The translations under genes were made by a program, and so were the position numbers. 64,000 nt of DNA from Gnetum montanum. Its lineage: Eukaryota > Streptophyta > Gnetopsida > Gnetales > Gnetaceae. The notes under the pieces are model-generated. The model ran no database searches and was not told the origin of the DNA. It saw nothing but the letters and a program-made list of their open reading frames with translations. Each line of letters begins with the position of its first letter. Position 1 is the stretch's first letter. Positions 34,655-46,559 of the stretch are shown piece after piece. The stretch covers positions 851,065-915,064 of the forward strand of contig MNCI01015910.1 of assembly GCA_015680685.1 (NCBI GenBank). Reading direction: 5' to 3'.

Positions 34655-36801
34655 AACTCATGTGGTTCCTAGTGGTGGTGGTTCCTCCATGGGTTGCTTC
34701 TTCTTGTCTTGTACTCTAGGTTTTGGGATTTGATGATGTTGAAGTAGTGCCTGGAGTTTTCCCTCTTTAGTTTGGGGATCCTGTGCCATCCATGCTGATG
34801 CTCCAATGTTTGATGGAGTCGACACTTGCCATGGGCATGATAGTTGTGGAAACATTTTGTTTGCCTTGACATACTAGGTTGCAAACAACTGTCGTTCCTC
34901 CTCTTAGGCTCTGGCTTTATCCTTGTATTTTTGAAATCTATAAGTTGTCAAGCCAAGTACATTGCAACATCTTTTTGTCCTTGGTAGCTTGCTTTAACCA
35001 CCTCCAATTTAGAATTTACAACTTCCAGCTTCTGCAACATTTTCTTGTGTTCTACAAATTTTGCTTCATACTTGGCATAGGTGGTAGCTACCTACCTCTT
35101 GAACTCTATCCTCGGGCACCCTGCTGTCAACATGGCTAGATTGGCATACCGTAGATTAGCCAACTCCATGTACTCTGTGAGATCTTAAATCTATAGGTCA
35201 TAGCTTTTAACTTTTTCCTGGTGAGCAAATGCATATGTGTCCAATATGGCCTACCAATTAGTGTGTTGAGCATTGAAAGTGCTGATGTGGGTCTTGGCCA
35301 TATGGATCTCCTTCTCAATGATTTTCTTGTACATTCCCACCTAGTCTTGGAAGTGATCTCTTAATTTTTTGTGTTGCTTGACCTCATTCTACGATGCGCT
35401 TATTTCGATGGCCATCTTCTAATAAATGGCATGTACCTCCTCCATCAAGAGGGTTCGATTTTCTCTGGCCAAATGGTTCATGTCCTAGTTGACCCTGATC
35501 AATTGTTCTCATAGCTGTTGAAAATGTTCTTCAAGAATGTTCTTTTGTTTTTCCACAAAGGTCAACCAAAGATTGTTGGCAACGAGCTGTTTATTTTCTT
35601 CTTATAAGGCCTTGAGTGCCTTGGCATGCACGTAGGTTTTCGCTTGTGCCATGGAGGCATCCCAGTTAGCCTTCTCTTTTTCCTCTGCCACTTTTTTATT
35701 TTTTGCTAGCAATTTGTTGAGTTGCTCAGTCTTGAAGGTGTCCAGCTGGTTTGCAGGAAAAAATTGAGAGAGATCCCATTGTGTGGCTTGCAGGGTTACA
35801 AGCCTTTCTTGCAATCTTTCCACTTCCACATCTGCATGCTCAACCCTTATTTCTATCATGACTAGCTTTCCTTTGGTAGAGATGAGGTTTGATTGTGTTA
35901 CCGTAACATCTTGTGGGATGTCAAACAAGGACATCATCACCTGTCCTATTTACAACAATTGATCACGCACATCCTTAGGTTCTGCAGGAGTCATTGAGGG
36001 ACTAACCAAAGTTTAAGCATCCCGTGCTCCTGTGAAATCTATCGGTGGAACAACAGGAATGTTAAAAGATTCCTTGATGTAGTCTGTGACCACCTTTGTG
36101 GCTCCCATTGCATCTTGATGCTACATGACCACCACTATGGTCCTTTCACCAGTTTCCAATTGCACCTGAAAGGATGTAGCATTTCCTAAAATTTTTTGTG
36201 AACAATAACTCTTCCCTTCTCCTATTTGAATGGACACCTCACCCCGTGTGCAATCTATAGAGACAGTGGACCATACAGTATCGTCAATGATGTGGAAGAG
36301 ATTTGCATCATCACAACTTCCCCAACTGACTATCTTAGCAATGGCCTTGAGATGGCTCAATGATGGTCGGTAATCCTATGGTGGTGGCAGTGGTTGATGT
36401 TGCTGGCTCATGCTAGGCCCTGCTTCTTGTTGTTGATTGGGTCCCATGCTTGGAAGTTGGTTGGGCCCTGCAAGTTGAGTTGTAGTGGGCTCTACCGTCT
36501 ATTCTTGCTCTTGTTTTGGCCCCAGCATCTCACCAGTAATTTTCCTTGCAACTGGTGGCTTTAGCAGTTTAGTGTATGAAGCATTTTGAGCTCTTCTATG
36601 GACATCATTGGTGTATCCCTGAATACCAGCATTCTTGCATAGCTTTTTGATGGGACAAGGAAAGGACAACACAAACTTCCCCTATCTTGCGTTCTTCAAA
36701 CCACCTTAAAATCTCCATGAAATATAGATGAGGTAGGTTAGTTGTAACCTTTTCCATCAATATCGCACTTCCTCTTGCCACATATGTTGAAATTCTATTT
36801 A
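34655..36801 (-). pseudogene. E7 accessory coiled-coil ORF, C-terminal piece
   Basis: Follows E2 on the minus strand and ends at 34658 with MEEPPPLGTT, about 190 bases before the 3' LTR, the position of the env-like ORF in Athila elements. Open pieces: 36814-36605 (ISTYVARGSAILMEKV, WFEERKIGEVCVVLS), 36360-36121, 35940-35602 (VEVERLQERLVTLQATQWDL, then KVAEEKEKANWDAS). The central part is rich in Glu, Lys and Leu at heptad-like spacing, so a coiled coil is likely. I see no clear signal peptide or membrane span. About a dozen stops. The family is not recognised; a decayed copy lies at 28.1-29.3 kb. Confidence 0.6.
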
Positions 36802-36806
36802 ACCCT

Positions 36807-38417
36807 TGAAACACCCCAAAAAATTCGAAGTCATTCTCGCTTCACCAGGCCTTGCAATTCGTGTAGCACCACGACAGTTCTTTGGGAGGAGAACGCTCTG
36901 AATTTAGGCCAGCCAGTTCAGAAAATTTTGTACTTTAGGTGTAAACAGGCTCTACAGATCATCCCACCTATCCACCTAAGTAGTTTGCCTAGTTGACAAC
37001 CTACTCAGAAATAGTGCTCAAAGTTGATAGCAGTGCTCAGGATGCACTGAAAAGTTCAGCAAGTTTTCTAAGTCACAAAGTTTGCTACAATATGCTACAC
37101 CCCGCTACGTAGCATAGCAAGCTTCAGAAAACGATTATAGAATGAAGTGCTATGCTATGCTACATAGTGTAGCATAGCATGGCAACAGCTATACAACTAG
37201 TTCCCTCGCTTAACTTCAAGTCCTTCAACAATGTCCCTTTCTATCAGGAAGCGGTGGACCATGTCTGCTGCTATGCTACGCTGAGCTACATGGTGCAACG
37301 AGGCGTAGCAATCCTGTGGAAGAGACAGAAGGCAGCTCAATGAGTAGAATTAGCAAGTTTGTGAGTTTCGCAATAGAGGAAGAAAATTTTGCAAATCGGC
37401 AAAATTTTCGCGACTAAGGCCAGTCGCTACGCTATGCTACGTAGTGTAGCATAGCATAGCAAGCATGCAACACACATGTAGCAGAACGTGTGACAAGGTG
37501 CTACTCTACGCTAAGCATGCTACACTACAAAGCACAGCAAGGCATGCGGGTGGTTGTGCGACATCAATGCACTTCACCTAATTAGACTGTTGGCACACGT
37601 CTCTAGACGCTGATGGTGCAATTATGGCGTGGAAGACTCACAGTTACAACATGGCAGGCTCGCATTACAACAGTCATGCAAGTCCAACGGTCATGCATGG
37701 CATGTGCAACATAAGCAAGTCAACGTGGGCCCAAGGCATGTGGCATCCAAACCATCCCTTTCGCGTGCCCTTTGTTCTATAAATACCCCAACGAGCAGCA
37801 TTCAAAGGGTTGGAAATTTTCCCAATTCTTCGACTTTTCCTCTCTCTGGCACTCAAGTTCTCTTCCTGGTACATTGTAACATCAAGCATTGTATGCTTTC
37901 TGTTTGACACTAAAAATAGTTAGAATTTGTAGCTGGCATTTTGTTCCATCCCCCTTCTACCATGTTTGTAGAATCCCCACATTGTCAGCACCCAAGTCCA
38001 CACCCAAGCGCACAACTTGTTTTGCTCTACATGTCCTGGTTACTCTCAAGATCTCTGCACTCTGCCACGCTGTGCAACTGACTGTATCCACCTTGACAGA
38101 GCAAAATTGTAGCTTCGGAGTAGTGCATTTTTGTAACTGCATTTTACTTTGTTTCCTGCTTATTGTTGTGCTTTGCACTATTTTTCTGCTTTATTTACTT
38201 TCAAGCATTACTTCGCATTTTTTTTCCCGCTTTCAAAACTATATGTTGTAAAAGGCTATATAGACATTGATTAAGTCCATGTCTGATCGACCAGACTGTT
38301 TAGGGTGCCCTGTATCCGCTCACACCCAACATGGCCATCCTGCGAATACAAGGTCGAAAGTGTTATGCCCGCTGACCCCTCGGTGTTTTCTAGCCACTGA
38401 TGTTTTTGGTTGCTACA
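36807..38417 (+). repeat. E2 5' LTR
   Basis: 1611 bp, TGAAACACCCC to GGTTGCTACA. U3 (37085-37545) is packed with GCTA[CT]G and its complement, arranged as inverted repeats. TATA box at 37778. The 120-codon frame at 37889-38251 recurs in the 3' LTR only because the LTRs are copies. Confidence 0.93.
37778..37785 (+). promoter_or_regulatory. E2 5' LTR TATA box
   Basis: TATAAATA in TTCTATAAATACCCCAACG; the 3' LTR has the same at 52923-52930. Transcription should begin about 30 bases further on. Confidence 0.65.
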
Positions 38418-38423
38418 GTTTTC

Positions 38424-38442
38424 TGGTGCTAGAAGGAGGGCC
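38424..38442 (+). other. E2 primer-binding site
   Basis: TGGTGCTAGAAGGAGGGCC, six bases after the LTR. Shared, with changes, by E1, E0 and E6. It is also reminiscent of primer sites in other plant Tat elements; the tRNA is not assigned. Confidence 0.75.
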
Positions 38443-38529
38443 TTTTGGTGCCTTTTCTGCATGTCATGGTAGTTCTATGAGCCTTCTACACCCTAATACG
38501 GATAAGTGTAAACGTGACACCCTTTTGCG

Positions 38530-38985
38530 GTTGTTTGCGTTTTGTGCGGTGCAGATCGGTCACCTTGACGGTTCCTCAGGAGCCCTACAGAACACAAGGC
38601 CTTCGATCGCCAGCTAACTAGCTCATCTTATGGTAGTCTTGCATGCATTTTGTATGCCATCTTTCGTGGTACAGATCGGTCGCTTCAACGGCCCCTCGGG
38701 GACCCTGCGAGACGTAAAGCCTTCTTAATCGCTAGTTAGCTTGCCCATCTTACGGTGGTCTTGCATGTGTTCTGTACCCCATCTCGTGTGGTATAGATCG
38801 ATCACTTTGACAGTCCCTCAGGGACCATGTGAGACGCAAAGCCTTCTTGATCGCTCGTTAGCTTGCCTGTATTACGATAGTCTTGCATGTGTTTTGTACC
38901 CCATCATGTGTGGTACAGATCGATCGCTTTGACAATTCCTAGAGAATACGGCAAGACGTAAAGCCTTCTTTTTTCCTATTCTCTA
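38530..38985 (+). repeat. ~120-bp tandem repeat in E2 leader
   Basis: Nearly four units anchored by CAGATCGGTC / AGATCGATC at 38553, 38672, 38794 and 38916. Each runs through CCCTC.GGGACC, GAGACG.AAAGCCTTCTT, ATCGC..GTTAGCTTGCC and GTCTTGCATGTGTT.TGTACC. It lies between the primer site and gag, where RNA packaging signals normally sit. Confidence 0.85.
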
Positions 38986-39052
38986 GTTTCCTTGTTCTTT
39001 CGCATTCTTTTGTATAACCTTTTGCACTTTTTGCATAACTAGTTGCTTAACA

Positions 39053-41400
39053 ATGGCTTTTTCGAACATTGCCACTCACACCTTCAACTTTGAATTTCCC
39101 ATCACGGTTCAAGGCACTACTGGTGCATAACGACTGTTGAACTAGATGTTGGAGGCACGTCGATCTCTCAGAATCCAAAATCAAGGACCTGAGGGATTGG
39201 CCCAGCAACATGAGTGTTACAGCTTCCTTTGTGTAAAGGTGCAGGAAAATCTACCCTTGGATGTACATGAACTCAAGGACAAACGTAGCTTCGAGTTCGC
39301 TTACTGCAATGGGAAGGAGTTTGTTCCTACTCTTAGAATTTCCTTACCTTTGACATAGGCAGACCAAAGGCTTCTAGACCAATTAATACAATTGGCTAGG
39401 CTTAGGGAGCAATAGGACACTACGTCCAACCAAGATGATGCCTTTTAGGATGGACAGGAGGAACTCGATTCCCAATCAGATGAGGGATGTCCAACCAACC
39501 TCGTTCCTATCCCTCCTACCCTGTCCTTCTGGGCCAAGTCGTTGTCTTTCACCGCTTCCTTTGTGATTACGGCTATGCTTCTGTAACCCGTGATTACATC
39601 TGCTATGGGTAGCCACGCCAATCCCACAGCGTTTCAACATCCTCTTTCGTCTATTTCACATGTTTCATTTGCAGCTACTATCCCTTTGCAAGCTGTTCAG
39701 CAGTCCATTCCTCTAGCACATCATACTCCAATTGCGGCTACCCTACACATGTTCGTACCATGCCTATTTCACAATCGTACATGACTTTTGTTTCCATTCC
39801 TACATTCACATCTATTCCACCCATTATGGCAGTCCTCGGCCCATCCACATGGTGGGCCCCATTTGCTTCTTCACCTATTTCTCAAGCATCGTAGATGTTT
39901 CATTACGTTCGCTCGTAAACCCACCAAGCCTCGTAAATGGTACAACCCAACATGGGGCTATGGTCTATGCTTCTAGCGATACAAGTGGTCCATTCGGCAG
40001 CCCAACCTGCGGTCGCTACCCTAACAACACCACCTGCTGGGTGGTGGACAACACAAACAACGCTGCTCGTGGGGGTTCCGGTGGTACCGCCAATGGGTCA
40101 TGCCGCCACCCCTACCATGCCATAGATAAGAGGTGCCTTTGTAGTTCCCCAACTATCTACAACATCGCCGAGTCAGGACCAAGCATTCCAGCTCATCCAG
40201 ACCCTCACTGAGGAAATCAAACGCCTCAAAGCTACTGGGTCTGATACGGTACAAGTCATAGACTTCTACCAGGATGACCCCATCAACCCTACAATCCCTG
40301 CTTTGACGCTACCCCTAGGGATGTCTCTCCCACACTTCACGAAGTACAATGGGGAGGGAGATCCCAATGCACATTTTGTCATCTTCAAGTCTGAATCTTT
40401 GCTATTACAATAATGGCCACACACGATCATTTGTGTCTTCGCCACGTCCCTAGCTAGGAAAGCCCTAGATTGGTACTGCGCATTGCCACGCTCATGCATT
40501 TCAACTTTGGAAGAACTCTTGACCTAGTTTGTGACACGTTTCAAGTACAACTTGAAGCTAGAAACCATGCTGGATCAGTTGATGAGCATGAAGCAACACC
40601 CGCTAGAACTAGTCCAAAAGTTCATTCAACGTTGGAGTGTAACCCTTAAAGAAATCCATAAGCCCATCACAGAGGCCCACTTGCTAGTCATCTTTAAGGA
40701 TGTAGTGAATGACTTTATCAAATTCAAACTGTACTACCTTTCTCCTTGCTCTCTTAGTCAAGCTTTCACTCAGACTAAGGGTATACAAAACATAGTTGAG
40801 GCAAGCAAAGACCCAGCCTACATTGCTTACAAAAACACCTTCGCAAAGAAGGACAAGGGTAAGGCCCCAACAACCACAGTTGCCGCTGTGGCAACTGAGG
40901 CTAAGTCCAAACCTAGCAAAAATGGTAGCAAGAATAGTAAGAAATCAACCATACCCATAGCTAACCCTGTGCCCAAGCAGGACGACGTATCGCAACTTGC
41001 TATACCTACACCTGAGACATTTGTGCAAACCAAACCCAACTTTGAGCGTAAAGATCACTCAAAGTACACCCCACTACCCCTCAAGCCTTAGAAACTCTTG
41101 AAGCAACTATTGGTAGTGGGATACATCCAACACAAGTAGATGTCGGAAGAAGTAAACACAAGACATCAATGCTACTATGAGCTCATTAGGAACCCCTCTT
41201 TGGCCCTGCCCAATGAGCCTCCAGTTCTTAGGAGTTTCAGGCTGGATAGGTTTTGTGACTACCACCAATAGTGTGATCACAACATTGATTACTGTATGAC
41301 ATTGTAGGATGACATCCAAAGATTAATCGACCAAGGGAAGCTGGTGCTGGACAAAAGCAACCTAGTGCACCCTGAAAACCAATCTATGTATGTCTACACA
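39053..41400 (+). pseudogene. gag: E2 gag
   Basis: Capsid/nucleocapsid precursor. The first ATG after the leader is at 39053. An N-terminal part (to ~39360), an acidic stretch, then a Pro/Ala/Thr-rich linker (39590-40140) lead to the retrotransposon Gag domain at about 40310-40720: LPHFTKYNGEGDPNAHF, ARKALDWYCALP, MKQHPLELVQKFIQRW. The clean piece 40531-41091 continues with a Lys-rich tail. Near 41250-41340 the variant knuckle reads FCDYHQ, stop, CDHNIDYCMTL, stop, DDIQRLID (C-x2-H..H-x4-C). About nine stops over 2.3 kb, mostly TAG/TGA at Gln, Trp or Arg positions. Confidence 0.88.
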
Positions 41401-42229
41401 GATCCCCTCAACATCAATAATTCTAGTTACGTAATCAACGCCATTGGCATTGACAGTGATCCTAGGCCATCCCAGTAGCCATTCGTGGTTTGTGTGCCTC
41501 AATGTAGTGCACCAGCACCACCAGCGGTTGGTCCAAGCTCATAGCAACCGTTCATCCTAAGAGTCCTACCATGGGCATCCACCTTTGCACCACCTATTAG
41601 TGGAGCCATGCGGTTCCATCCGTTAACATCTCTAGCTCCATTCGTCATCAAGGAGCTGATGCCCTTGATGGTTCCTACCCCACACAACATAGTTGAACAG
41701 CCCTCTCGCCCCACAAGGCAAGAAGTCCACTTTGCGGGTGAGACATCGAAGGGAAGTACTGTCAAAGGTACCCCCAAGCCTACGTCTTCGCCCCACGCAT
41801 CTGTACCTTTGCCACCAAAGACAAAGGTCGACACGACTACACAACCTACATCACTCTGCCAACAAGGATCTGAACCTAGATCCGAAGTTGCCTCTCCTCG
41901 AGAAATTCATCTTCTAGGATGAATAGAAGAGGAAGAAATCATCAAACAAGGGGACGACCAAGACTTCTTGGACACCCTCACACAAGTCAAACAAGCTCTA
42001 AAACAAAAAAACACTACATTGAGATTGTACGACCTAATAATGACATCTATCCCACACCACAAGGCTCGAATTTGCATGTTGACAGTGACTTTGGTCAATG
42101 AAGACATGCCTGTGGAGAAAGAAGCGATCTACTCGATCATGCTTCTCTCCGCGCCTTCATGATTAGAACAACCTCAACTAACCTTCCGCGACGATGCCAT
42201 TAGGGAAGGCCCCGAGAGGGGTTAGGTGA
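41401..42229 (+). pseudogene. E2 gag-protease linker
   Basis: A Pro-, Thr- and Ser-rich frame (open 41608-41922), followed by EEEEIIKQGDDQDFLDTLTQ at about 41928 and a conserved short block LRLYDLIMTSIPHHKA (42010-42070). The latter has a counterpart in E1 (LPNLYDLVMTSLAHRDA, 8636-8690). The function of this block is unknown; its survival in both elements says it is part of the normal polyprotein. Confidence 0.65.
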
Positions 42230-42879
42230 CTACGATGCCCCTTTTCATCATAATTCGGGTCGGCCAACACCAGATTCGAAGGGTACACATTGATGATGGG
42301 GCTGCCACTAATGTCATTCCCTTCCACATTGTGGATAGGTTGGGGTTGGTCGACCAGATCAAACCCACAATGACCTCATGCCTGAGGTGATTCAATGGGG
42401 CACAGGTCATGGTAAATGGCACAGTTCACATGAACTTCGTAGCAGGGGATCAATTTCCCAAAAATGCAACATTTATTGTGGTCGAGGAAATGCCCAGGTT
42501 TAACCTAATCTTGGGGAGATCATGGTTAGCACAACTTAGGGCTGTTTCCTCACCCATACACTAGGAGATCCACCTGCCTTACACAGGCAAAGAAGTAGTG
42601 ATCCACGGTGGCGAAGTAGCAATACAAGCAATTCACAACGTAGGCATGGAACAAGGCTCAGAAGTCATAACTTCTGATAATGAAGTGCCTGTAGCAATCT
42701 ACACTGACTACCTGGCAGAGGGGTCGGCTCAGCAAGTTGATCCCCAAAATAAAAATGCATGGACTAAGTTGCCCTTCCAAGTGGGAGTCGACGACGTAGA
42801 TGAGGGCCCTGGGGAAATGTCTCAGCCTTATGTCTCAGTCAACCCACGTTGGGTCAAGAAGCAGCTTCACCTAGCATAG
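42230..42879 (+). pseudogene. E2 retropepsin (PR)
   Basis: Active-site segment VHIDDGAATNVIPFHIVDRL at about 42280-42345, then FNGAQVMVNGTVHMNFVAG, FNLILGRSWLAQLRAVSSPI (about 42500-42560). D-D-G replaces the usual D-[T/S]-G; Ogre proteases often have D-N-G here, so the group already tolerates change at this residue. The clean C-terminal piece runs 42598-42879. Stops near 42389 and 42562. Protease releases Gag and Pol products inside the virus-like particle. Confidence 0.82.
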
Positions 42880-43479
42880 CAACTCCATTTCTTCTTGCCC
42901 ACACACTGCTCAGATGCTTCCATGCTATGGCTTGAAACAGCCTAAAACTAGCAACGTGCAATGGCCCGAAATGACCTAAAACTACGCTATGGTCCAAAAC
43001 GGCCTAAAACTAGCATAAGTTACTAGTTAGCCATTGTTCAAGTTTTTGACACATCATCTCTTTGGAATGTTACGTAATGGCCCGAAATGGCCTAAAACTA
43101 GCACATGAAAGCATGAACATTTTATACAAAACGCACATATGCAATACACAAGTTAGCGCAAAATCCTCTTACTTTATTCAAAACTGTTGTTTTTCAATGT
43201 TTGCAAAATTCATTACACAAAAATTTTAGAAATCCAAAATTTCAAATTTTCAAAAAAAATCCCATGCAGTCTCGAGGTTGTCTTTGTTCATGTATTTTTT
43301 GCTGTCCGTTCGTACATCATTGCCTTGTGCATCACCTTCCTCTACTTTGTCCCTCGCCAAATCTTCATTCCCTCCCTCTACGGGTGCTATGCCATCACCT
43401 AGGGCCTGCATTGTAGGGGAGAAGTGGTCAGTTAGGGCAACAAACACAAATTATGACCAAGCATAAACATCAACACGGT

Positions 43480-46251
43480 AGAAAGCGACTAACCCGAGAA
43501 GGTCCCCGTCTGTCTTGAAGGGTATCTGGTCTAAATCGAGCTTGAGGCAATGCTAGAACTCCTCTGTCATGATATCTACCCAATACCTCCTACTTGGTGC
43601 AGCATCTGCTGCAGCAGCTTTCTCCCTTTCGGTGGGTGTCCTCCTTGACGAACCCGAAGAAAAGGAGATGGTCGCGATCTCTCCTGTGAGAAGGGCCACC
43701 TTCTAGTCAGGAGATTTCGTAACCTTGATTTGCTCTTTAAACCTAGTGTAGGCCTCAGAAGCATCAATGACATTTATAAACACTTCGTACGTAAATGCCT
43801 CCATAGCAGCATCTTTGTATAACTTACGATGGGTGGCGTTTTCCCATTTATACATGTGCTTATGGTTTCTTTGGGTCTACCCCCATTCAAAAATCTTGGT
43901 GCTGAGGTATTTGAGATCCTGACACTTCTAGTCTAGCAGGTTCATCTGCATATGCTACTCTATCAATTCGTAGGTAGTCTCAACATTCTGATGCGCAACT
44001 ATCCAAAACCTAGCGTGGTCTACCACAGCTATGCGCTAGTCCTCGTTGTTAGTGCTGTGAGCCATGAGGAACTTATTCCTCAACTTGAGGTCCTCCACCT
44101 CAGCCCTTAGGTCAGCTTTCCTCTACTTTGCCCTCTGGGCTTGTTTCCATAGCTCCTCGTTGGTATGCTTGCACTCCCACAGAGAGTGCACCAAGTGCAA
44201 AGCACATTTGCAGACCTTGTCGTATGCATGACGAGACACCTCGATCATGTCCGGCGGGAATGTGAACACAGCACTGACTTTCAATGATCGTGTTAGGTCC
44301 CATTTGAGTCAAGAGGCTGCCATAACATAAAGAACATACCAGTTGTATTAGCATAGCATAAGTAGCAAACACAAGAAATTTTAACATAACAATGCGAGAG
44401 CAAATAACACTATTACTTACCCACTTCAGGGTCTACCTGCTGAAGGCAATTAATCATGTCGTTAACAATCCCCTGCATAAACATGAATTTTTTAGGGATT
44501 TCAGCCTAGGATCCTACATGAACCAGAGGGGATCTTGTGGCATTAGCAGTAGCATCTGTCGCATAACCAAACACATTAACAATGACCAAAATGGACTAAG
44601 ACAAGGCAAACATATTGCCGAACTTACCAACGCCCGGTTGTGGTCTCTCTTATGGGTGGTGTAAAACAATGGTAGAAGCCCGGCCGGAAGTTCCTCCTAG
44701 GTCCCTATAGACCTCCTCTTCATGCACTGGTGCTTTTCCCTTGAGGAGACCAACATCTTTTTTATTCAAGGGAGACTCTTCAGCAGGAGAATTCTCCCTA
44801 ATGACGAGAGCCCCTACCATAGCTGTAGGAGCTCCCTTCTTCTTAACCGGAGCCCCTCTCCCCAAAACTGGGGCCTCTATCCCTTTATTCATCATCCTCG
44901 TCTTAGGGGCCGACACCTCTTTGTTTCCTTCTTCTTCTTCTTCTTCTTCTTCCTTTGCCAGCGAAGAAGCAAGTTCGCATTAGTTCAAAGAAAGTTAGCT
45001 CAAAGCAGGTGCTACGCTACGCTACACCGCCTAGCACAGCATAGTGTAGTAAACAACAACAAAGTAAGCACTAAACAAAAACGTTTTTCAATGGGGGGTT
45101 GCGTCCTCTGTAGTTTAAGTTGTAGTCTTTGTCCCTCCTCCTCCACGCGAAGGGTTTCCTTAGCCAGGGAAGGCCTCTTCTGCCATAACCTACTAGCCAC
45201 TGTTTCAGCTATGAAACATCCACCTCGTGATACGTTACCATCCATGGTGGGGGGCATCTCACCTATGCTATCTTGGCCACGAACATTGCAGGCCACCTGA
45301 TCCTTGGTCATTATAGAAAGCAACTCCCCAATTACTTCTGGGGGATCCTGGGCTAGGATGGTATGAAAGACCTGGCAAATCCATGGTATGGAAATTTGGT
45401 CACGATTTTGCACAACCCTGCCTCCTCCTCCCCTAGGGAGAACCAAATGATCACACTGAAGTGGTCAAGGAGGAATTGCAAAAAGCCCTGTGCCCCCTTC
45501 CTAAACCATACCCCCTGCTCCCCCACATATATCTAGGAAGGAGGAGCATTGGCCACAGGTCTACCCACATGGCACAGGACCCCTCTAATTTCCAAAATAA
45601 TTAGCCTGGGCCTTAGCCCCACCCTAGATAACCCATCAACGACTGTTAGCATCATGCCTAAGCGCAATACACATGTAGCATAGCAACACCTCATAGTTCA
45701 TGCATGTGGCGTAGCATAACCCTCTCCCCGCACATAGCGTAGCAAGAATACAAAAGTTTAGCATAGCGAAAACATGCAAAACAAAAAGCTTAGCGTAGCA
45801 ACAGAGTAATCGACAACATGCCCTAACGAAACACGTATGGCCTAACCCTCTTAAGGGTTCTATGTCATGCCATTTGAAGGTCAAGAAACCTAAACTACCT
45901 GAGCCCCTGCAGTTATGACAATCGCGACAATGGTGGTTTAAGCAACCTTGCATAAAACTATGACATAACGATTATGCATCTTCCGCGACCTAAACGGAGA
46001 CATTGGCAATGCAAGGGAAAAAATGACACGACAACAGAAAACACAGGTAGCCAAGGATAGGATGCAAAATGAAAGTAGAAAATAGTAGAAAATGTAAAAT
46101 GATAACAGGATTGTGAAGAAGGCAGAGGAAGCATGGTAACCTACTGGGTCAACGATGTGCTCCTCTGTAGCACGATGCATGCTTGCGTCATGTGCCCTAG
46201 GGTCTTCTTTGCCTCAACCTTTGCAAGCACCAGATGAGTCTTAGGAGCCAT
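43480..46251 (-). pseudogene. Antisense spliced gene inside E2
   Basis: On the minus strand, ATG at 46251-46249 opens MAPKTHLVLAKVEAKKTLGH. Later exons: about 45440-45090 (IPWICQVFHTILAQDPPEVI..), 44950-44628 (Glu run from a CTT repeat, then repeated GAP.. phrases), 44555-44421 and 44316 to ~43500 (helical, KADLRAEVEDLKLRNKFLMA). Two introns are clear: 44627-44556 and 44420-44317, each GTAAGT..CAG, each phase 1, and they join the same frame. A possible 5'UTR intron starts AAGGTGAGT near 46294. Five or more stops make this copy inactive. The protein is not recognised; the last exon resembles the E7 accessory ORF around WDL[ST]. It could be a captured host gene or an accessory ORF. Confidence 0.6.
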
Positions 46252-46429
46252 TGTCCTTCTTGCAGATTTACACTCTTCGCTGTAAAAACTCACCTTGCTA
46301 GTTGTTAACACAATTGCTTCGCACTCTGAAATCACCTTATGCTCTAACGTGGGCTCTACACTCTTACGGTGGATAATGGAAAAATTATTAGGGTTTATGG
46401 CTATAATGACAAGATGGGGAAACTTGCCG

Positions 46430-46445
46430 CTCTCTCTCTCTAGTT
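46430..46445 (-). promoter_or_regulatory. GAGA tract upstream of the antisense gene
   Basis: AGAGAGAGAGAGCGG on the minus strand about 180 bases before the antisense ATG, with CATTATAGCC about 45 bases downstream as a weak TATA-like site. GA-rich tracts are common in plant core promoters. GTAGC words like those in the LTR lie just upstream (46460-46500). Confidence 0.3.
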
Positions 46446-46559
46446 AATGCGGAGCGCACCGTACAGTGTAGCATGCTCGCCACGACATCGTAGCACTATT
46501 AGCATTAAAGCCTTGACACGCTTCAAGCCAACTACTTGCTTTCCCAAAAATAAAAAAAC

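Noticed and set aside
37889-38251. 120-codon open frame in the E2 5' LTR, with a 119-codon counterpart at 53049-53408 in the 3' LTR
   Set aside because: The two are alike only because LTRs are copies of each other. The frame lies in R/U5, has no recognisable domain and accumulates non-conservative changes.
39732-40211. 159-codon frame overlapping E2 gag
   Set aside because: The other frames carry the Pro/Ala/Thr-rich gag linker that matches E1 by position; this one has no match to the group.
44928-44952. CTT microsatellite as a candidate regulatory repeat
   Set aside because: It reads as a Glu run within an antisense exon; simple slippage explains it.
44722-45300. 192-codon plus-strand frame in the E2 spacer, with a Ser/Phe-rich run
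   Set aside because: It overlaps the better-supported antisense exons; the run is the complement of the antisense Glu run (CTT repeat).
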